Of a stretch of DNA of 64,000 nucleotides, positions 1 to 8,051 are shown in pieces. The notes beneath the pieces are model-generated. The model saw only the letters and a list, made by a program, of their open reading frames with translations, was not told the DNA's origin and ran no database searches. This DNA comes from JADKCZ01 sp963786945 (GTDB lineage Bacteria > Myxococcota > Myxococcia > Myxococcales > Anaeromyxobacteraceae), in the NCBI GenBank assembly GCA_963786945.1, contig CAWBAO010000003.1, positions 186,001 through 250,000 of the forward strand, read 5' to 3'. The number at the start of each line of letters is the position of its first letter. Positions within the stretch are counted from its first letter, which is position 1. The translations under genes and the position numbers were made by a program.

Positions 1-536
1 AGCACCAGCAGATCCTCGGCGCCATCGGCGCCCTGGAGGCCTTCGCGGGCGAGGTCCGGCGCGGCGGCGGGGATGCCGCCGAGCTGGCCCGCTTCGTCAC
101 CTTCGTCCGCGAGTTCGCCGACGCCCACCACCACGCCAAGGAGGAGGACCTGCTCTTCGCCGCCATGGTGGAGGCCGGCTTCCCCCGCGACGCCGGCCCC
201 ATCGGCGTCATGCTCCACGAGCACGACCTGGGCCGGGGGCAGATCGCCATCCTGGCGGCGCTGGCCCAGGCCACCGCCCCCTGGTCCGCCGCCGACCGCG
301 AGCGGCTCCACGCCGCGGCGCTCGGCTACGCCGACCTGCTTCGGTCGCACATCCACAAGGAGGACGTCATCCTCTACCCCATGGCCGAGGCCCGCCTCCC
401 CGCCCCGCTCCGGGCCCGGGTCGACGAGGGCGCCGCCGCCCACGACGCCCGGCAGGCCGCGTCGGGGGCGCTGCCGCGGCTGGAGGCGCTCGGCGCCGAG
501 CTGGTGGCGCGCCGGGGCGGGGCCGGCGCGGCGTGA
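1..536 (+). CDS. Hemerythrin-like (HHE) domain protein, 5'-truncated by window edge
   Basis: The reading frame is open from base 3 to a TGA at 534-536, so the true start lies upstream of the window. The translation has the helical His/Glu pattern of hemerythrin HHE domains: an HHHAKEEDLLF segment, then a HEHDLGR segment, then HIHKEDVILYP near the middle. Such residues bind a di-iron centre, and the family is linked to oxygen, iron or NO sensing and stress. About 177 residues are visible, so most of the domain is present. The next gene starts 47 bases downstream on the same strand. The substrate cannot be told from sequence. Confidence 0.85.
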   Translation, partial: HQQILGAIGALEAFAGEVRRGGGDAAELARFVTFVREFADAHHHAKEEDLLFAAMVEAGFPRDAGPIGVMLHEHDLGRGQIAILAALAQATAPWSAADRERLHAAALGYADLLRSHIHKEDVILYPMAEARLPAPLRARVDEGAAAHDARQAASGALPRLEALGAELVARRGGAGAA

Positions 537-583
537 CCCCGGCCCACGGCGCTCGCGCCGGAGTTCTGGTATCTGATGCGCCC

Positions 584-1390
584 ATGACGCCCGCCGAGGA
601 GCCTCCCCGCCCCCGCTCGCTGCTCCCGCAGGAGCACGGGGCCTGGGGCCAGCTGGCCATGCCGCTGCTCTCGGCGCTGCTGGTCGCCGGCCCCTCGCCG
701 GCCGCGCTCCTGCTGGTCGCGGCGACGGTGCTCGGCTTCCTGGCCCACGAGCCGTGGCTGGTGGTGCTCGGCCACCGCGGCGTCCGGGCCGGGCGCGAGG
801 ACGGGCCCCGGGCCCGGCGGGTGCTGCGGCGCCTGCTCCTGGCGGCGGCCGTGGCCGGCGGCGCCGGCCTCTGGCTCTCGCCCCCGGTGGCCCGCTGGGC
901 GCTGCTCCTTCCGGCGGCCCTGGCGGCCGCCGTGGTGGCCCTGGTGGTGGCGGGACGGGAGCGGACCCTGGCCGGCGAGCTGACGGTGGTGGCGGCCCTG
1001 GCCTCCTCGGGGCTGGCGGTGGCGCTGGCGGCCGGGGCGCCGCCGCGCGCCGCGGGCGCGGCCACGGCCACCTGGGTGCTCGCCTTCGCGACCTCGGTCT
1101 TCGCCGTGCAGGTGGTGCTGGCGCGGGCCCTCTCCAAGGGGGAGACGGAGCTGGGCGGGCGCCACGCCCTGGCCGTGGTCCTGGTGGGCGCCGGAGGCTC
1201 GGCCGCCGCGGCGCTGGGCGGGCTCGGCTGGATCGTCGGCGCCGCGGTGGCGCCCACCGCCGCGCTGTCGCTGCTGGTCTGCCTCGTCCCCTTCGGCGCG
1301 CGCCAGCTCCGGACCCTGGGCTGGGGCCTGGTGGGCTCCAGCACCGCCACCCTGCTGGTGCTGGTGCTCGGGCTGCGCGCCGGCTGGTGA
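584..1390 (+). CDS. YwiC-like integral membrane protein
   Basis: The 268-residue protein opens with LLPQEHGAWGQLAMPLL, matching the N-terminal EHGAW signature of the YwiC-like family. It continues with about seven to eight hydrophobic segments rich in Ala, Leu and Val, so it sits in the inner membrane. The ATG at 584 is preferred over an in-frame codon at 533. The upstream option would overlap the hemerythrin gene and add 17 residues with no family resemblance. The biochemical function of the family is unknown. Confidence 0.72.
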   Translation: MTPAEEPPRPRSLLPQEHGAWGQLAMPLLSALLVAGPSPAALLLVAATVLGFLAHEPWLVVLGHRGVRAGREDGPRARRVLRRLLLAAAVAGGAGLWLSPPVARWALLLPAALAAAVVALVVAGRERTLAGELTVVAALASSGLAVALAAGAPPRAAGAATATWVLAFATSVFAVQVVLARALSKGETELGGRHALAVVLVGAGGSAAAALGGLGWIVGAAVAPTAALSLLVCLVPFGARQLRTLGWGLVGSSTATLLVLVLGLRAGW

Positions 1391-1461
1391 GCGCGCCCGG
1401 CCCTCCCGGTCCGGGGTAGGCTCTACGCGGCGCGGGGCGTCCCGCGTCGAGGGGGTCGAGC

Positions 1462-2400
1462 GTGCGCGTGCTGCGGCTGGAAGGGAGCGAGGTCCGGGTC
1501 GGCGGGCAGGAGCTGGCCGGGCCGGGCGCGCCCATCTGGATCGATCTCGCCCCCACTCCCGACGGGCTGGCCTGGCTGGCCGAGCGGTTCCACTTCCACC
1601 CCCTGGCGCTGGAGGACTGCCTCCACGAGGACCAGCGGGCCAAGCTGGAGCTCTACCCCGACGTCCTCTTCAGCGTGGTCCACCGGCTCTCGCCCACGCC
1701 CGACGACTCGGACCTGGACGCCACCGAGCTGGACGCCTTCCTCACCGCCGAGGCGCTGGTCACCGTCCACCTGGCGCCCATCCAGGAGGTGGACCTGGTC
1801 TTCGATCGCTGCCGCCTCGAGCCCGGGCTGCTGGCGCGCGGCCCGGACTTCGTCCTCTACCTGCTCCACGACGCCATCGCCGACCTGCACTTCGCGCTGG
1901 TGGACCACCTCAGCGACGACGCCGAGGCGCTGGCCGAGGAGGTGACCTCGGGCCAGGCCGGGCCTGGCGTGGCCGAGCGGATCATGCAGTGCCGGCGCCA
2001 GCACAGCCTCATGCGCCGGCGGGTGGGGCCGCAGCGGGAGCTCTTCGCGGCCCTGTCCCGCCCCGGCCAGGGGCTGGTGCGCGACCAGACCGCCATCTAC
2101 TTCCGCGACGTGGTGGACCACCTGGTGCGCCTCTCCGAGGAGATCGACACCGGGCGCGAGCTGCTGGCCTCCACCATGGAGACCCTCCTCTCGCAGGCCA
2201 ACAACCGGCTCACCCTGGTGACCACGCGGCTCACGCTCATCGCCACCATCTTCCTGCCGCTCAACTTCGTGGCCGGGTTCTTCGGGATGAACCTGGAGAT
2301 CCTGCCGGCGGCGGTGGCGGTGCCGCTGGTGATGGCCTGCATGGTGGCGGTCCCGGCGGCGATGTACCTGTTCTTCCGCCGCCGCGGCTGGCTGAGCTGA
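1462..2400 (+). CDS. corA: CorA-family divalent cation transporter
   Basis: CorA proteins form pentameric Mg2+/Co2+ channels in the inner membrane, with a large cytoplasmic funnel and two C-terminal helices. The 312-residue product fits: a soluble alpha/beta domain, a long helical region, then two membrane helices in the last 60 residues. The diagnostic GMN motif is at about residues 275-277, followed by a basic tail (FFRRRG). The start is a GTG preceded by a GA-GGGGG ribosome site at 1449-1455. It could be a ZntB-like Zn2+ exporter branch, since GMN alone does not fix the ion. Confidence 0.9.
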   Translation: MRVLRLEGSEVRVGGQELAGPGAPIWIDLAPTPDGLAWLAERFHFHPLALEDCLHEDQRAKLELYPDVLFSVVHRLSPTPDDSDLDATELDAFLTAEALVTVHLAPIQEVDLVFDRCRLEPGLLARGPDFVLYLLHDAIADLHFALVDHLSDDAEALAEEVTSGQAGPGVAERIMQCRRQHSLMRRRVGPQRELFAALSRPGQGLVRDQTAIYFRDVVDHLVRLSEEIDTGRELLASTMETLLSQANNRLTLVTTRLTLIATIFLPLNFVAGFFGMNLEILPAAVAVPLVMACMVAVPAAMYLFFRRRGWLS

Positions 2401-2502
2401 CCGAGGCCGGCCACCAGCGCCAGCGGCGCTCATCCAGCGCGCGTGGCCGGCGCATTCCCGCGGCAGCGCTCCGGACGCATTCGCAGCACCTCGGCCAGCG
2501 CC

Positions 2503-2522
2503 CGCCCTGGCGCGCCAGGGCG
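2503..2522. repeat. Perfect 20-bp palindrome in the corA-purB intergenic gap
   Basis: In the 274-base gap between the convergent corA and purB genes, bases 2503-2512 are the exact reverse complement of 2513-2522. With no central loop it is a poor RNA hairpin and is better read as a dyad in duplex DNA. No T-tract follows on either strand. I see no gene in this gap. Confidence 0.5.
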
Positions 2523-2674
2523 CATGCTCACCGGCGGGCGAGGCTCGCAGCCCCAGGAGCGGTCGCCGAGGCGGAATCGCCGCTGGCGAGATGGCGCGCC
2601 GAAGGCGCTCCGAGCCCGCGGGATGGCGCCCCGGAGCCTGCCAACGACCGAGTCCGCGCCGACCGCGACCGGCG

Positions 2675-3988
2675 CTACCCGCCGAACACCCGCGCGAAGA
2701 TGGTGTCGACGTGCTTCAGGTGGTGGTCGAGCGCGAAGCAGGCGTCGATCTCGGCCGCGGTGAGGAGCCGGGAGACCTCCGGGTCGGCCTTGAGGGCGGT
2801 CCGGAAGTCGACCCGCTCCTCCCAGACCTTCATGGCGTTGCGCTGCACGAGGACGTACCCCTCCTGCCGCGCCACCCCCTTCTCCACCAGCGCCAGCAGC
2901 ACCCGCTGGGCCTCGTAGAGGCCGCCGGTCTGGTCGAGGTTCTCCTGCATGCGCGCCGGGTAGACGCGCAGGTTCTCGATCATCCCGGCGAAGCGGTGGA
3001 GCGAGAAGTCGAGCGCGATGGTGGCGTCCGGCGCGATGACCCGCTCCACCGAGGAGTGGCTGATGTCGCGCTCGTGCCAGAGCGCCACGTCCTCCAGCGC
3101 CGCCACCGCCCAGCCGCGGAGCAGCCGCGCCATCCCGGTCAGGTTCTCCGAGAGGATGGGGTTGCGCTTGTGCGGCATCGCCGAGGAGCCCTTCTGGCCG
3201 GCCGTGAACGGCTCCTCCGCCTCGCGCACCTCGGTCCGCTGCAGGTGGCGCACCTCGGTGGCGTGCTGCTCCAGGGTGGCGCCGCAGAGGGCCAGCGCCG
3301 TGAAGTACTCGGCGTGCCGGTCGCGGTTGACCACCTGGGTGGCCGCGGCCTCGCCGGCCAGGCCGAGCCGCTCCATGACGAAGGCCTCGACGCGCGGGTC
3401 GACGTTGGCGAAGGTCCCCACCGCGCCGGAGATCTTGCCGACCGCCACGGTCTTCCCGGCCGCCGCCAGCGCGGCGCGGCGCCGCGCCCAGGCGTCGTGC
3501 CAGCCGGCCAGCTTGAGCCCGAAGGTGGTGGGCTCGGCGTGGATGCCGTGGCTGCGCCCCATCATGGGGGTGCGCCGGTGCTCCAGCGCCCGCCGCTTCA
3601 CCGCCGCCATGACCCGGTCGACGTCGGCCAGGAGCAGGGCGGTGGCCTCCTTGAGCTGCACCGCCAGCGTGGTGTCGAGCACGTCCGAGGAGGTCATGCC
3701 CTTGTGGAGGTGGCGCGCCTGCGGCCCGCCCTTCTCCTCGGCCCAGGTGAGGAAGGCGATGACGTCGTGCTTGACGGTCTTCTCAATCTCCTCGATGCGG
3801 GCCACGTCGGTGGCCGTCAGCTGGTACCCGTCGAAGACCCGGCGCAGCGCGGCGTGGTCCGCGGCCGGCACCTCGCCGAGCGTCACCATGGCCTCGCAGG
3901 CCAGCAGCTCCACGTCGAGCCAGATCCGGTAGCGGCGCTCGCTGGTCCAGATGCGCCCCATCTCGGCGCGGGTGTAGCGCGGGATCAT
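2675..3988 (-). CDS. purB: Adenylosuccinate lyase
   Basis: The enzyme splits SAICAR in inosinate synthesis and adenylosuccinate in AMP synthesis, releasing fumarate. The 437-residue protein has the fumarase/aspartase superfamily motifs: TSSD at 99-102, the GRSHGIHAEP catalytic-His segment at 144-153, and the signature loop GSSAMPHKRNP at 267-277 carrying the catalytic serine. Its length matches the short bacterial PurB class. The first ATG gives a standard N-terminus (MIPRYTRAEM). It is the last gene of the minus-strand block, 18 bases after dut. Confidence 0.97.
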   Translation of the reverse strand: MIPRYTRAEMGRIWTSERRYRIWLDVELLACEAMVTLGEVPAADHAALRRVFDGYQLTATDVARIEEIEKTVKHDVIAFLTWAEEKGGPQARHLHKGMTSSDVLDTTLAVQLKEATALLLADVDRVMAAVKRRALEHRRTPMMGRSHGIHAEPTTFGLKLAGWHDAWARRRAALAAAGKTVAVGKISGAVGTFANVDPRVEAFVMERLGLAGEAAATQVVNRDRHAEYFTALALCGATLEQHATEVRHLQRTEVREAEEPFTAGQKGSSAMPHKRNPILSENLTGMARLLRGWAVAALEDVALWHERDISHSSVERVIAPDATIALDFSLHRFAGMIENLRVYPARMQENLDQTGGLYEAQRVLLALVEKGVARQEGYVLVQRNAMKVWEERVDFRTALKADPEVSRLLTAAEIDACFALDHHLKHVDTIFARVFGG

Positions 3989-4006
3989 GTGCCTGCCCTC
4001 CCTCGT

Positions 4007-4456
4007 TCAGCGCCCGGTCGAGCCGAAGCCGCCGGGGCCCCGCCCGGTCTCGCCGAGCGCCTCCGCCACCTGCACGGTGACCCGGGCCACCGGCGCGATG
4101 ACGAGCTGGGCAATCCGCTCGCCCCGCTCGAACCGGACCGGCTCCTGCCCCAGGTTCACCAGGATCACCTTCACCTCGCCACGATAGTCCGAGTCGATGG
4201 TCCCCGGGGTGTTGAGGAGCGTCACGCCGTGGCGCGCCGCCAGCCCGGAGCGCGGGCGGACCTGCCCCTCGTGGCCTGCCGGGATCTCCAGCGCCAGCCC
4301 GGTGGGGACCAGGGCCCGCTGCCCGGGGTCCAGCGCCACCGCCTCGTCGGCACGGAGGTCCAGGCCGGCCGCCCCGGCCGACTCGTAGCGCGGCAGCAGC
4401 AGCGCCGGGCCGCGGTCCCCGACCCTGGTCACCTTCAGCTCCAGCGTTCCCGCCAT
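4007..4456 (-). CDS. dut: dUTP diphosphatase
   Basis: dUTPase hydrolyses dUTP to dUMP and PPi, keeping uracil out of DNA and feeding dTMP synthesis. The 149-residue protein has all five motifs of the trimeric family: AGLDLRA (30-36), PRSGLA (68-73), GTIDSDYRGEV (85-95, with the catalytic Asp), RGERIAQLV (111-119) and the C-terminal GGFGSTG P-loop-like motif (142-148). It lies between pnp and purB, with a short hairpin-bearing spacer after pnp. Confidence 0.97.
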   Translation of the reverse strand: MAGTLELKVTRVGDRGPALLLPRYESAGAAGLDLRADEAVALDPGQRALVPTGLALEIPAGHEGQVRPRSGLAARHGVTLLNTPGTIDSDYRGEVKVILVNLGQEPVRFERGERIAQLVIAPVARVTVQVAEALGETGRGPGGFGSTGR

Positions 4457-4536
4457 GGCGTCCTCCGGTGGTCGAGACGAAGCGGGGCGGCGCGCCTGGC
4501 TCGGCGGCCGCCCCGTGGGTCATCCCGGCGTCGCGA

Positions 4537-4553
4537 CGCCCCGGAACGGGGCG
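4537..4553 (-). terminator. GC-rich hairpin between pnp and dut
   Basis: The 118-base pnp-dut spacer contains a perfect 7-bp stem (4537-4543 with 4547-4553) closed by a 3-base loop. It overlaps the end of a 14-bp palindrome at 4527-4540. There is no U-tract, so it may be a 3'-end stabiliser or a partial terminator of the pnp message rather than a canonical intrinsic terminator. Confidence 0.35.
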
Positions 4554-4574
4554 CGCGGGCCGCGGTCGCGGCGG

Positions 4575-6734
4575 CTACGCCTTGGGCGCCTCGCCGGCGG
4601 GGGCCGGGGCCTTGCCGGTCATCTCGGCCAGCGCCTCCTTGCGGGAGAGCCGGATCTTGCCGGCGCGGTCCACCGAGATCACCTTGACCATGACCTCGTC
4701 GCCCTCGGCCAGCACGTCGGAGACCGCCTTGACGCGCTTGTCGGAGAGCTCGGAGATGTGCACCAGGCCGTCGGTGCCCGGGAAGATCTCCACGAAGGCG
4801 CCGAACTCGACGATCTTCCGGACCGTGCCGGTGTAGATCTTGCCGACCTCGGCCTCGGCGGTGAGGTTCTTGATCATCTTGATGGCGGCCTCGACCTTGA
4901 GCGGGTCGGAGGCGGCGATGGCGATGCTGCCGTCGTCCTCGATGTTGATCGAGCAGCCGGTGCGGGCGGTGATGTCCTTGATCACCTTGCCGCCGGGGCC
5001 GATGACGTTCTTGATGAACTCCGGGCGGATCTTGATGGTGGTGATGCGCGGCGCGTACTTGCTGACGTCGTCGCGCGGCGCCGCGATGGACTTCTTCATC
5101 TCGGCGAGGATGTGCTTGCGCCCCGCCGCGGCCTGGTTGAGCGCCTTCTCCATGATCTCGCGGGTGACGCCGCCGATCTTGATGTCCATCTGGATCGAGG
5201 TGATGCCGGTGTCGGTGCCGCAGACCTTGAAGTCCATGTCGCCGAGGTGGTCCTCGTCGCCGAGGATGTCGGAGAGGATGGCGATCTTCTCGCCCTCCTT
5301 GATCAGCCCCATGGCGATGCCGGCCACCGGGGCCTTGATGGGCACGCCGGCGTCCATCAGCGCCAGGCAGCCGCCGCAGACCGAGGCCATCGAGGAGGAG
5401 CCGTTGGACTCCATGATGTCGGAGACCAGCCGGATCACGTAGGGCCAGTTGGCGTCGTCGGGGAGCACCGCCTTGAGGGCCCGCTCGGCCAGCACGCCGT
5501 GGCCGATCTCGCGCCGGCCCGGGCCGCGCAGGAACTTGGCCTCGCCCACCGAGAAGGGCGGGAAGTTGTAGTGGAGCATGAACCGCTTGTAGGTCATGCC
5601 GGTCAGCCCCTCGATGCGCTGGTCGTCGGTGGCGGTGCCGAGGGTGGCGCCCACCAGGGCCTGGGTCTCGCCGCGGGTGAAGAGGGCCGAGCCGTGGACG
5701 CGGGGCAGCAGCCCCACCTCGCACCAGATCTGGCGGATGTCGGCCATGCCGCGGCCGCCGATGCGCTTGCCCTCGTCGGTGATCATCTTGCGCATGTACT
5801 CGTACTTCACGTCCTCGTAGTAGCCCTTGATCTCCTTCTCGCGGAGGGCGATCGAGGCCAGCTTGGCGGCGTCGCCGGCGGCCTCCTCCTTCAGGGCCGC
5901 GAGCAGCTCCTTCTTGATCTCGGAGAGCCGGCCGTAGCGGTCGTGCTTCTCGTGGCGGCCGTAGGCCTCCTTCACCTTGTCCCAGGTGAGCGCCTTGACC
6001 TTGCCCTTGAGCGCCTCGTCCGCCTTGGGGGCGTCGAAGGCCTTCTTCGCCTTGCTGCCCGAGGCCTTGTGGAGCTGGAGCTGGGCGTCGAGCAGCGGCT
6101 GGATGGCGGCGTGGCCGAAGAGGAGCGCGTCGATCATGACCGACTCGCTGACCTCCCTGGCGCCGCCCTCGACCATGGTGATGGCGTCGCGCGAGGCGGC
6201 CATGATGACGTCGAGGTCGGCCTCGGCCCGCTGGGCCAGGGTGGGGTTGGCGACGAACTGCCCGTTCACCCGGCCGACGCGGACGCCGGCGAAGGGGCCG
6301 GCGAAGGGCACGTCGGAGCACTGCAGGGCCGCCGAGGCCCCGGTGAGCGCCAGCACGTCGGGGTCGTTCTCCTGGTCGAAGGAGACCACCGTGGCGATGA
6401 TCTGGGTCTCGTTGGCGTAGCCGTCGGGGAAGAGCGGCCGGCAGGAGCGGTCGATGATGCGGGAGGTGAGGGTCTCGCGCTCGGTGAGGCGCCCCTCGCG
6501 CTTGAAGTAGCTGCCGGGGATGCGGCCGGCGGCGTAGAGCTTCTCCTGGTAGTCGACGGTGAGGGGGAAGAAGTCGATCCCCTCCTTCTTCTCGGCCGCC
6601 GAGACCACCGTGATCAGCACGATCGACTCGCCCATGCGAGCCCAGATCGAGCCGTGCGCCTGCTTCGCGACCTTGCCGGTCTCGAGGGTGATGTCCTTGT
6701 CGCCCACGCGGGCGGTGACCTGGAACGGAGTCAT
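4575..6734 (-). CDS. pnp: Polyribonucleotide nucleotidyltransferase (PNPase)
   Basis: PNPase is a trimeric phosphorolytic 3'-5' exoribonuclease of the degradosome. The 719-residue protein has two RNase PH-like halves with the helical linker between. A KH domain follows (VIGPGGKVIKDI, about residue 570), then an S1 domain (GTVRKIVEFGAFVEIFPG, about 625). The start at 6734 gives MTPFQVTARVGDKDI, the usual family N-terminus, with an AAGGAAAGG-like ribosome site upstream. The frame remains open further upstream, but that stretch has no family resemblance. Gene order rpsO-pnp is conserved in many bacteria. Confidence 0.97.
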   Translation of the reverse strand: MTPFQVTARVGDKDITLETGKVAKQAHGSIWARMGESIVLITVVSAAEKKEGIDFFPLTVDYQEKLYAAGRIPGSYFKREGRLTERETLTSRIIDRSCRPLFPDGYANETQIIATVVSFDQENDPDVLALTGASAALQCSDVPFAGPFAGVRVGRVNGQFVANPTLAQRAEADLDVIMAASRDAITMVEGGAREVSESVMIDALLFGHAAIQPLLDAQLQLHKASGSKAKKAFDAPKADEALKGKVKALTWDKVKEAYGRHEKHDRYGRLSEIKKELLAALKEEAAGDAAKLASIALREKEIKGYYEDVKYEYMRKMITDEGKRIGGRGMADIRQIWCEVGLLPRVHGSALFTRGETQALVGATLGTATDDQRIEGLTGMTYKRFMLHYNFPPFSVGEAKFLRGPGRREIGHGVLAERALKAVLPDDANWPYVIRLVSDIMESNGSSSMASVCGGCLALMDAGVPIKAPVAGIAMGLIKEGEKIAILSDILGDEDHLGDMDFKVCGTDTGITSIQMDIKIGGVTREIMEKALNQAAAGRKHILAEMKKSIAAPRDDVSKYAPRITTIKIRPEFIKNVIGPGGKVIKDITARTGCSINIEDDGSIAIAASDPLKVEAAIKMIKNLTAEAEVGKIYTGTVRKIVEFGAFVEIFPGTDGLVHISELSDKRVKAVSDVLAEGDEVMVKVISVDRAGKIRLSRKEALAEMTGKAPAPAGEAPKA

Positions 6735-6854
6735 GTGCACCTTTCCTTCGTTGGACCGTGGCGGGCGCGCACCGCGCGCCCGGCTGGTCCGGTGGGGCCC
6801 GCGCCACCCGGCGCCCGGGGGGGCCTTTGAAGAGGTGCCTCTGTTCCTCACTTC

Positions 6855-6881
6855 GCCGCCTCTCGGGAGGGGAGAGGCGGC
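6855..6881 (-). promoter_or_regulatory. Strong hairpin in the rpsO-pnp intergenic region
   Basis: A perfect 10-bp stem (6855-6864 with 6872-6881) with a 7-base loop sits between rpsO and pnp, about 120 bases upstream of the pnp start. In Escherichia coli a double-stranded element at this position is cut by RNase III and mediates PNPase autoregulation. The position and stem quality suggest an analogous element. No U-tract follows, so it is less likely to be an rpsO terminator. Confidence 0.45.
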
Positions 6882-7013
6882 CCAGTCGGAAACGGAGGCT
6901 CCTGCAGGTCCCCGAGGCCCGTGGGTGCGGGCTGTCGGTTTGCGTGGCCGGACCACGTGGCCGGCCTGCGCGAGCGCCCCGTCCAGCCGGGCCCGGGGCG
7001 CTTCGAAGCTACT

Positions 7014-7283
7014 TCACTTGCGGATGCCCAGCCCTTCGATGAGCGACTTGTAGCGGGCCTGGTCGACCCTCCGCAGGTAATCGAGGAGGCGGCGCCGCTG
7101 GCCGACGAGCTTGAGGAGCCCGCGCCGGCTGTGGTGGTCCTTCTTGTGGGTCTTGAAGTGCTCGGTGAGGTAGTTGATCCGCTCGCTCAGGAGCGCCACC
7201 TGCACCTCCGGGGACCCGGTGTCCTTGTCGTGCTGCCGGTACTTCTGCACGAGCTCGGTCTTCTTCTCCTGCACCATCGCCAT
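7014..7283 (-). CDS. rpsO: 30S ribosomal protein S15
   Basis: S15 binds the central domain of 16S rRNA early in small-subunit assembly. The 89-residue product has the expected length and the conserved S15 blocks: DTGSPEVQVALLSERI, HLxxHKKDHHSRRGLL-like (here FKTHKKDHHSRRGLLKLVGQ) and RRRLLDYLRR. A GAAAGGAAA ribosome site precedes the ATG. It has its own promoter upstream and is followed by pnp. Confidence 0.98.
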   Translation of the reverse strand: MAMVQEKKTELVQKYRQHDKDTGSPEVQVALLSERINYLTEHFKTHKKDHHSRRGLLKLVGQRRRLLDYLRRVDQARYKSLIEGLGIRK

Positions 7284-7368
7284 AGGTGTTTCCTTTCGGG
7301 TGGACCGGTCACCGCCGCGGGGGCGAAGGCGAGCGCCGCGGGCGGCCGTGAACGGCCGTGAAGGCGGG

Positions 7369-7397
7369 TGTTTACGTCAACCGGATGGGGGTGTCAA
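7369..7397 (-). promoter_or_regulatory. Sigma-70-type promoter for rpsO
   Basis: On the minus strand a perfect TTGACA -35 (7397-7392) is followed after 17 bases by TAAACA (7374-7369) as -10. Transcription would begin near 7361, giving an rpsO leader of about 78 bases. The -35 and spacing are ideal; the -10 matches at three of six positions. Confidence 0.6.
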
Positions 7398-7422
7398 CGT
7401 CCGGACCCCGCGGGGGTGCGGC

Positions 7423-7450
7423 GCGGGGGCCCTGGGTCCAGGGCCCCCGC
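7423..7450 (-). terminator. GC-rich hairpin terminating the small secreted-protein gene
   Basis: A 12-13 bp perfect stem (7423-7435 with 7438-7450) with a minimal loop lies between the stop of the upstream gene at 7478 and the rpsO promoter at 7397. That is the position expected for a transcript end. It lacks a U-tract, so it may rely on Rho or only stabilise the 3' end. Confidence 0.45.
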
Positions 7451-7477
7451 GGAGTCCGGCCCCTGCCTGCTCGGCGC

Positions 7478-7942
7478 TCACCGCGCGCCGCTGGCCTGGG
7501 CGAGCGTGGTGGGCCGCGCGGGAGAGGCCCCCGGGGCCGCCGGCGACGTGGCCAGCGCCGGCTCCTGCGGCGTGGGCCCGGGCCTGGCCACCACCCAGTT
7601 GGCCTTGGCGGTCCGACCGACCCCGGTCAACTGCACCACCACCGACTGGCCAGGCTGCAGGTCGGTCAGCGCCACGTCCCTTCCGCCCAGGGTCACCAGC
7701 GCGGCACGAGCCAGGCCCACCTCCAGCACCTGGTGGTCGCGGTAGATGGTGATGAGGCCGTTCCTCGCGTCCACCGACACCAGCCGACCTGCCAGCATCG
7801 TCCGTGCCGGCAGCGCCACCCCGGCCCCCGAGCCAACCCCGGCGGAGAGGACCTCCCGTCTCGATGTGTCCGGTGGCTCTGCCCTGGCCAGGGCGGCGAC
7901 AAGCACCGCAGCCATGGTCACCACGACTCGTCCTGTGCGCAT
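7478..7942 (-). CDS. Small secreted protein with DUF5666-like repeat
   Basis: I do not recognise this protein firmly. The start at 7942 has a GAGGAGG ribosome site and gives a 154-residue product with a signal peptide (MRTGRVVVTMAAVLVAALARA, cleavage about 21). The mature part has a small beta-rich stretch (VSVDARNGLITI, then LTDLQPGQSVVVQ) that resembles DUF5666-type beta folds, then an Ala/Pro-rich tail. It lies between truB and rpsO in the translation block, where no secreted protein is normally found, and is probably its own unit. Confidence 0.6.
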   Translation of the reverse strand: MRTGRVVVTMAAVLVAALARAEPPDTSRREVLSAGVGSGAGVALPARTMLAGRLVSVDARNGLITIYRDHQVLEVGLARAALVTLGGRDVALTDLQPGQSVVVQLTGVGRTAKANWVVARPGPTPQEPALATSPAAPGASPARPTTLAQASGAR

Positions 7943-8051
7943 ACGACCTCCTCGTCCCCCTCCAGGTGGACAACACCCAGGCCAGGTCGGCGTGGCTCGG
8001 TCCTGGGGGGGCGTCAACGGCCGTCCCGCAGGCTGATGGGCGCGGCCTCCG

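Noticed and set aside
4455..6830. Long open frame antisense to pnp (about 790 codons)
   Set aside because: Open only because GC-rich codons of pnp avoid stops on the other strand; the translation is low-complexity and matches no family, while pnp itself is unmistakable.
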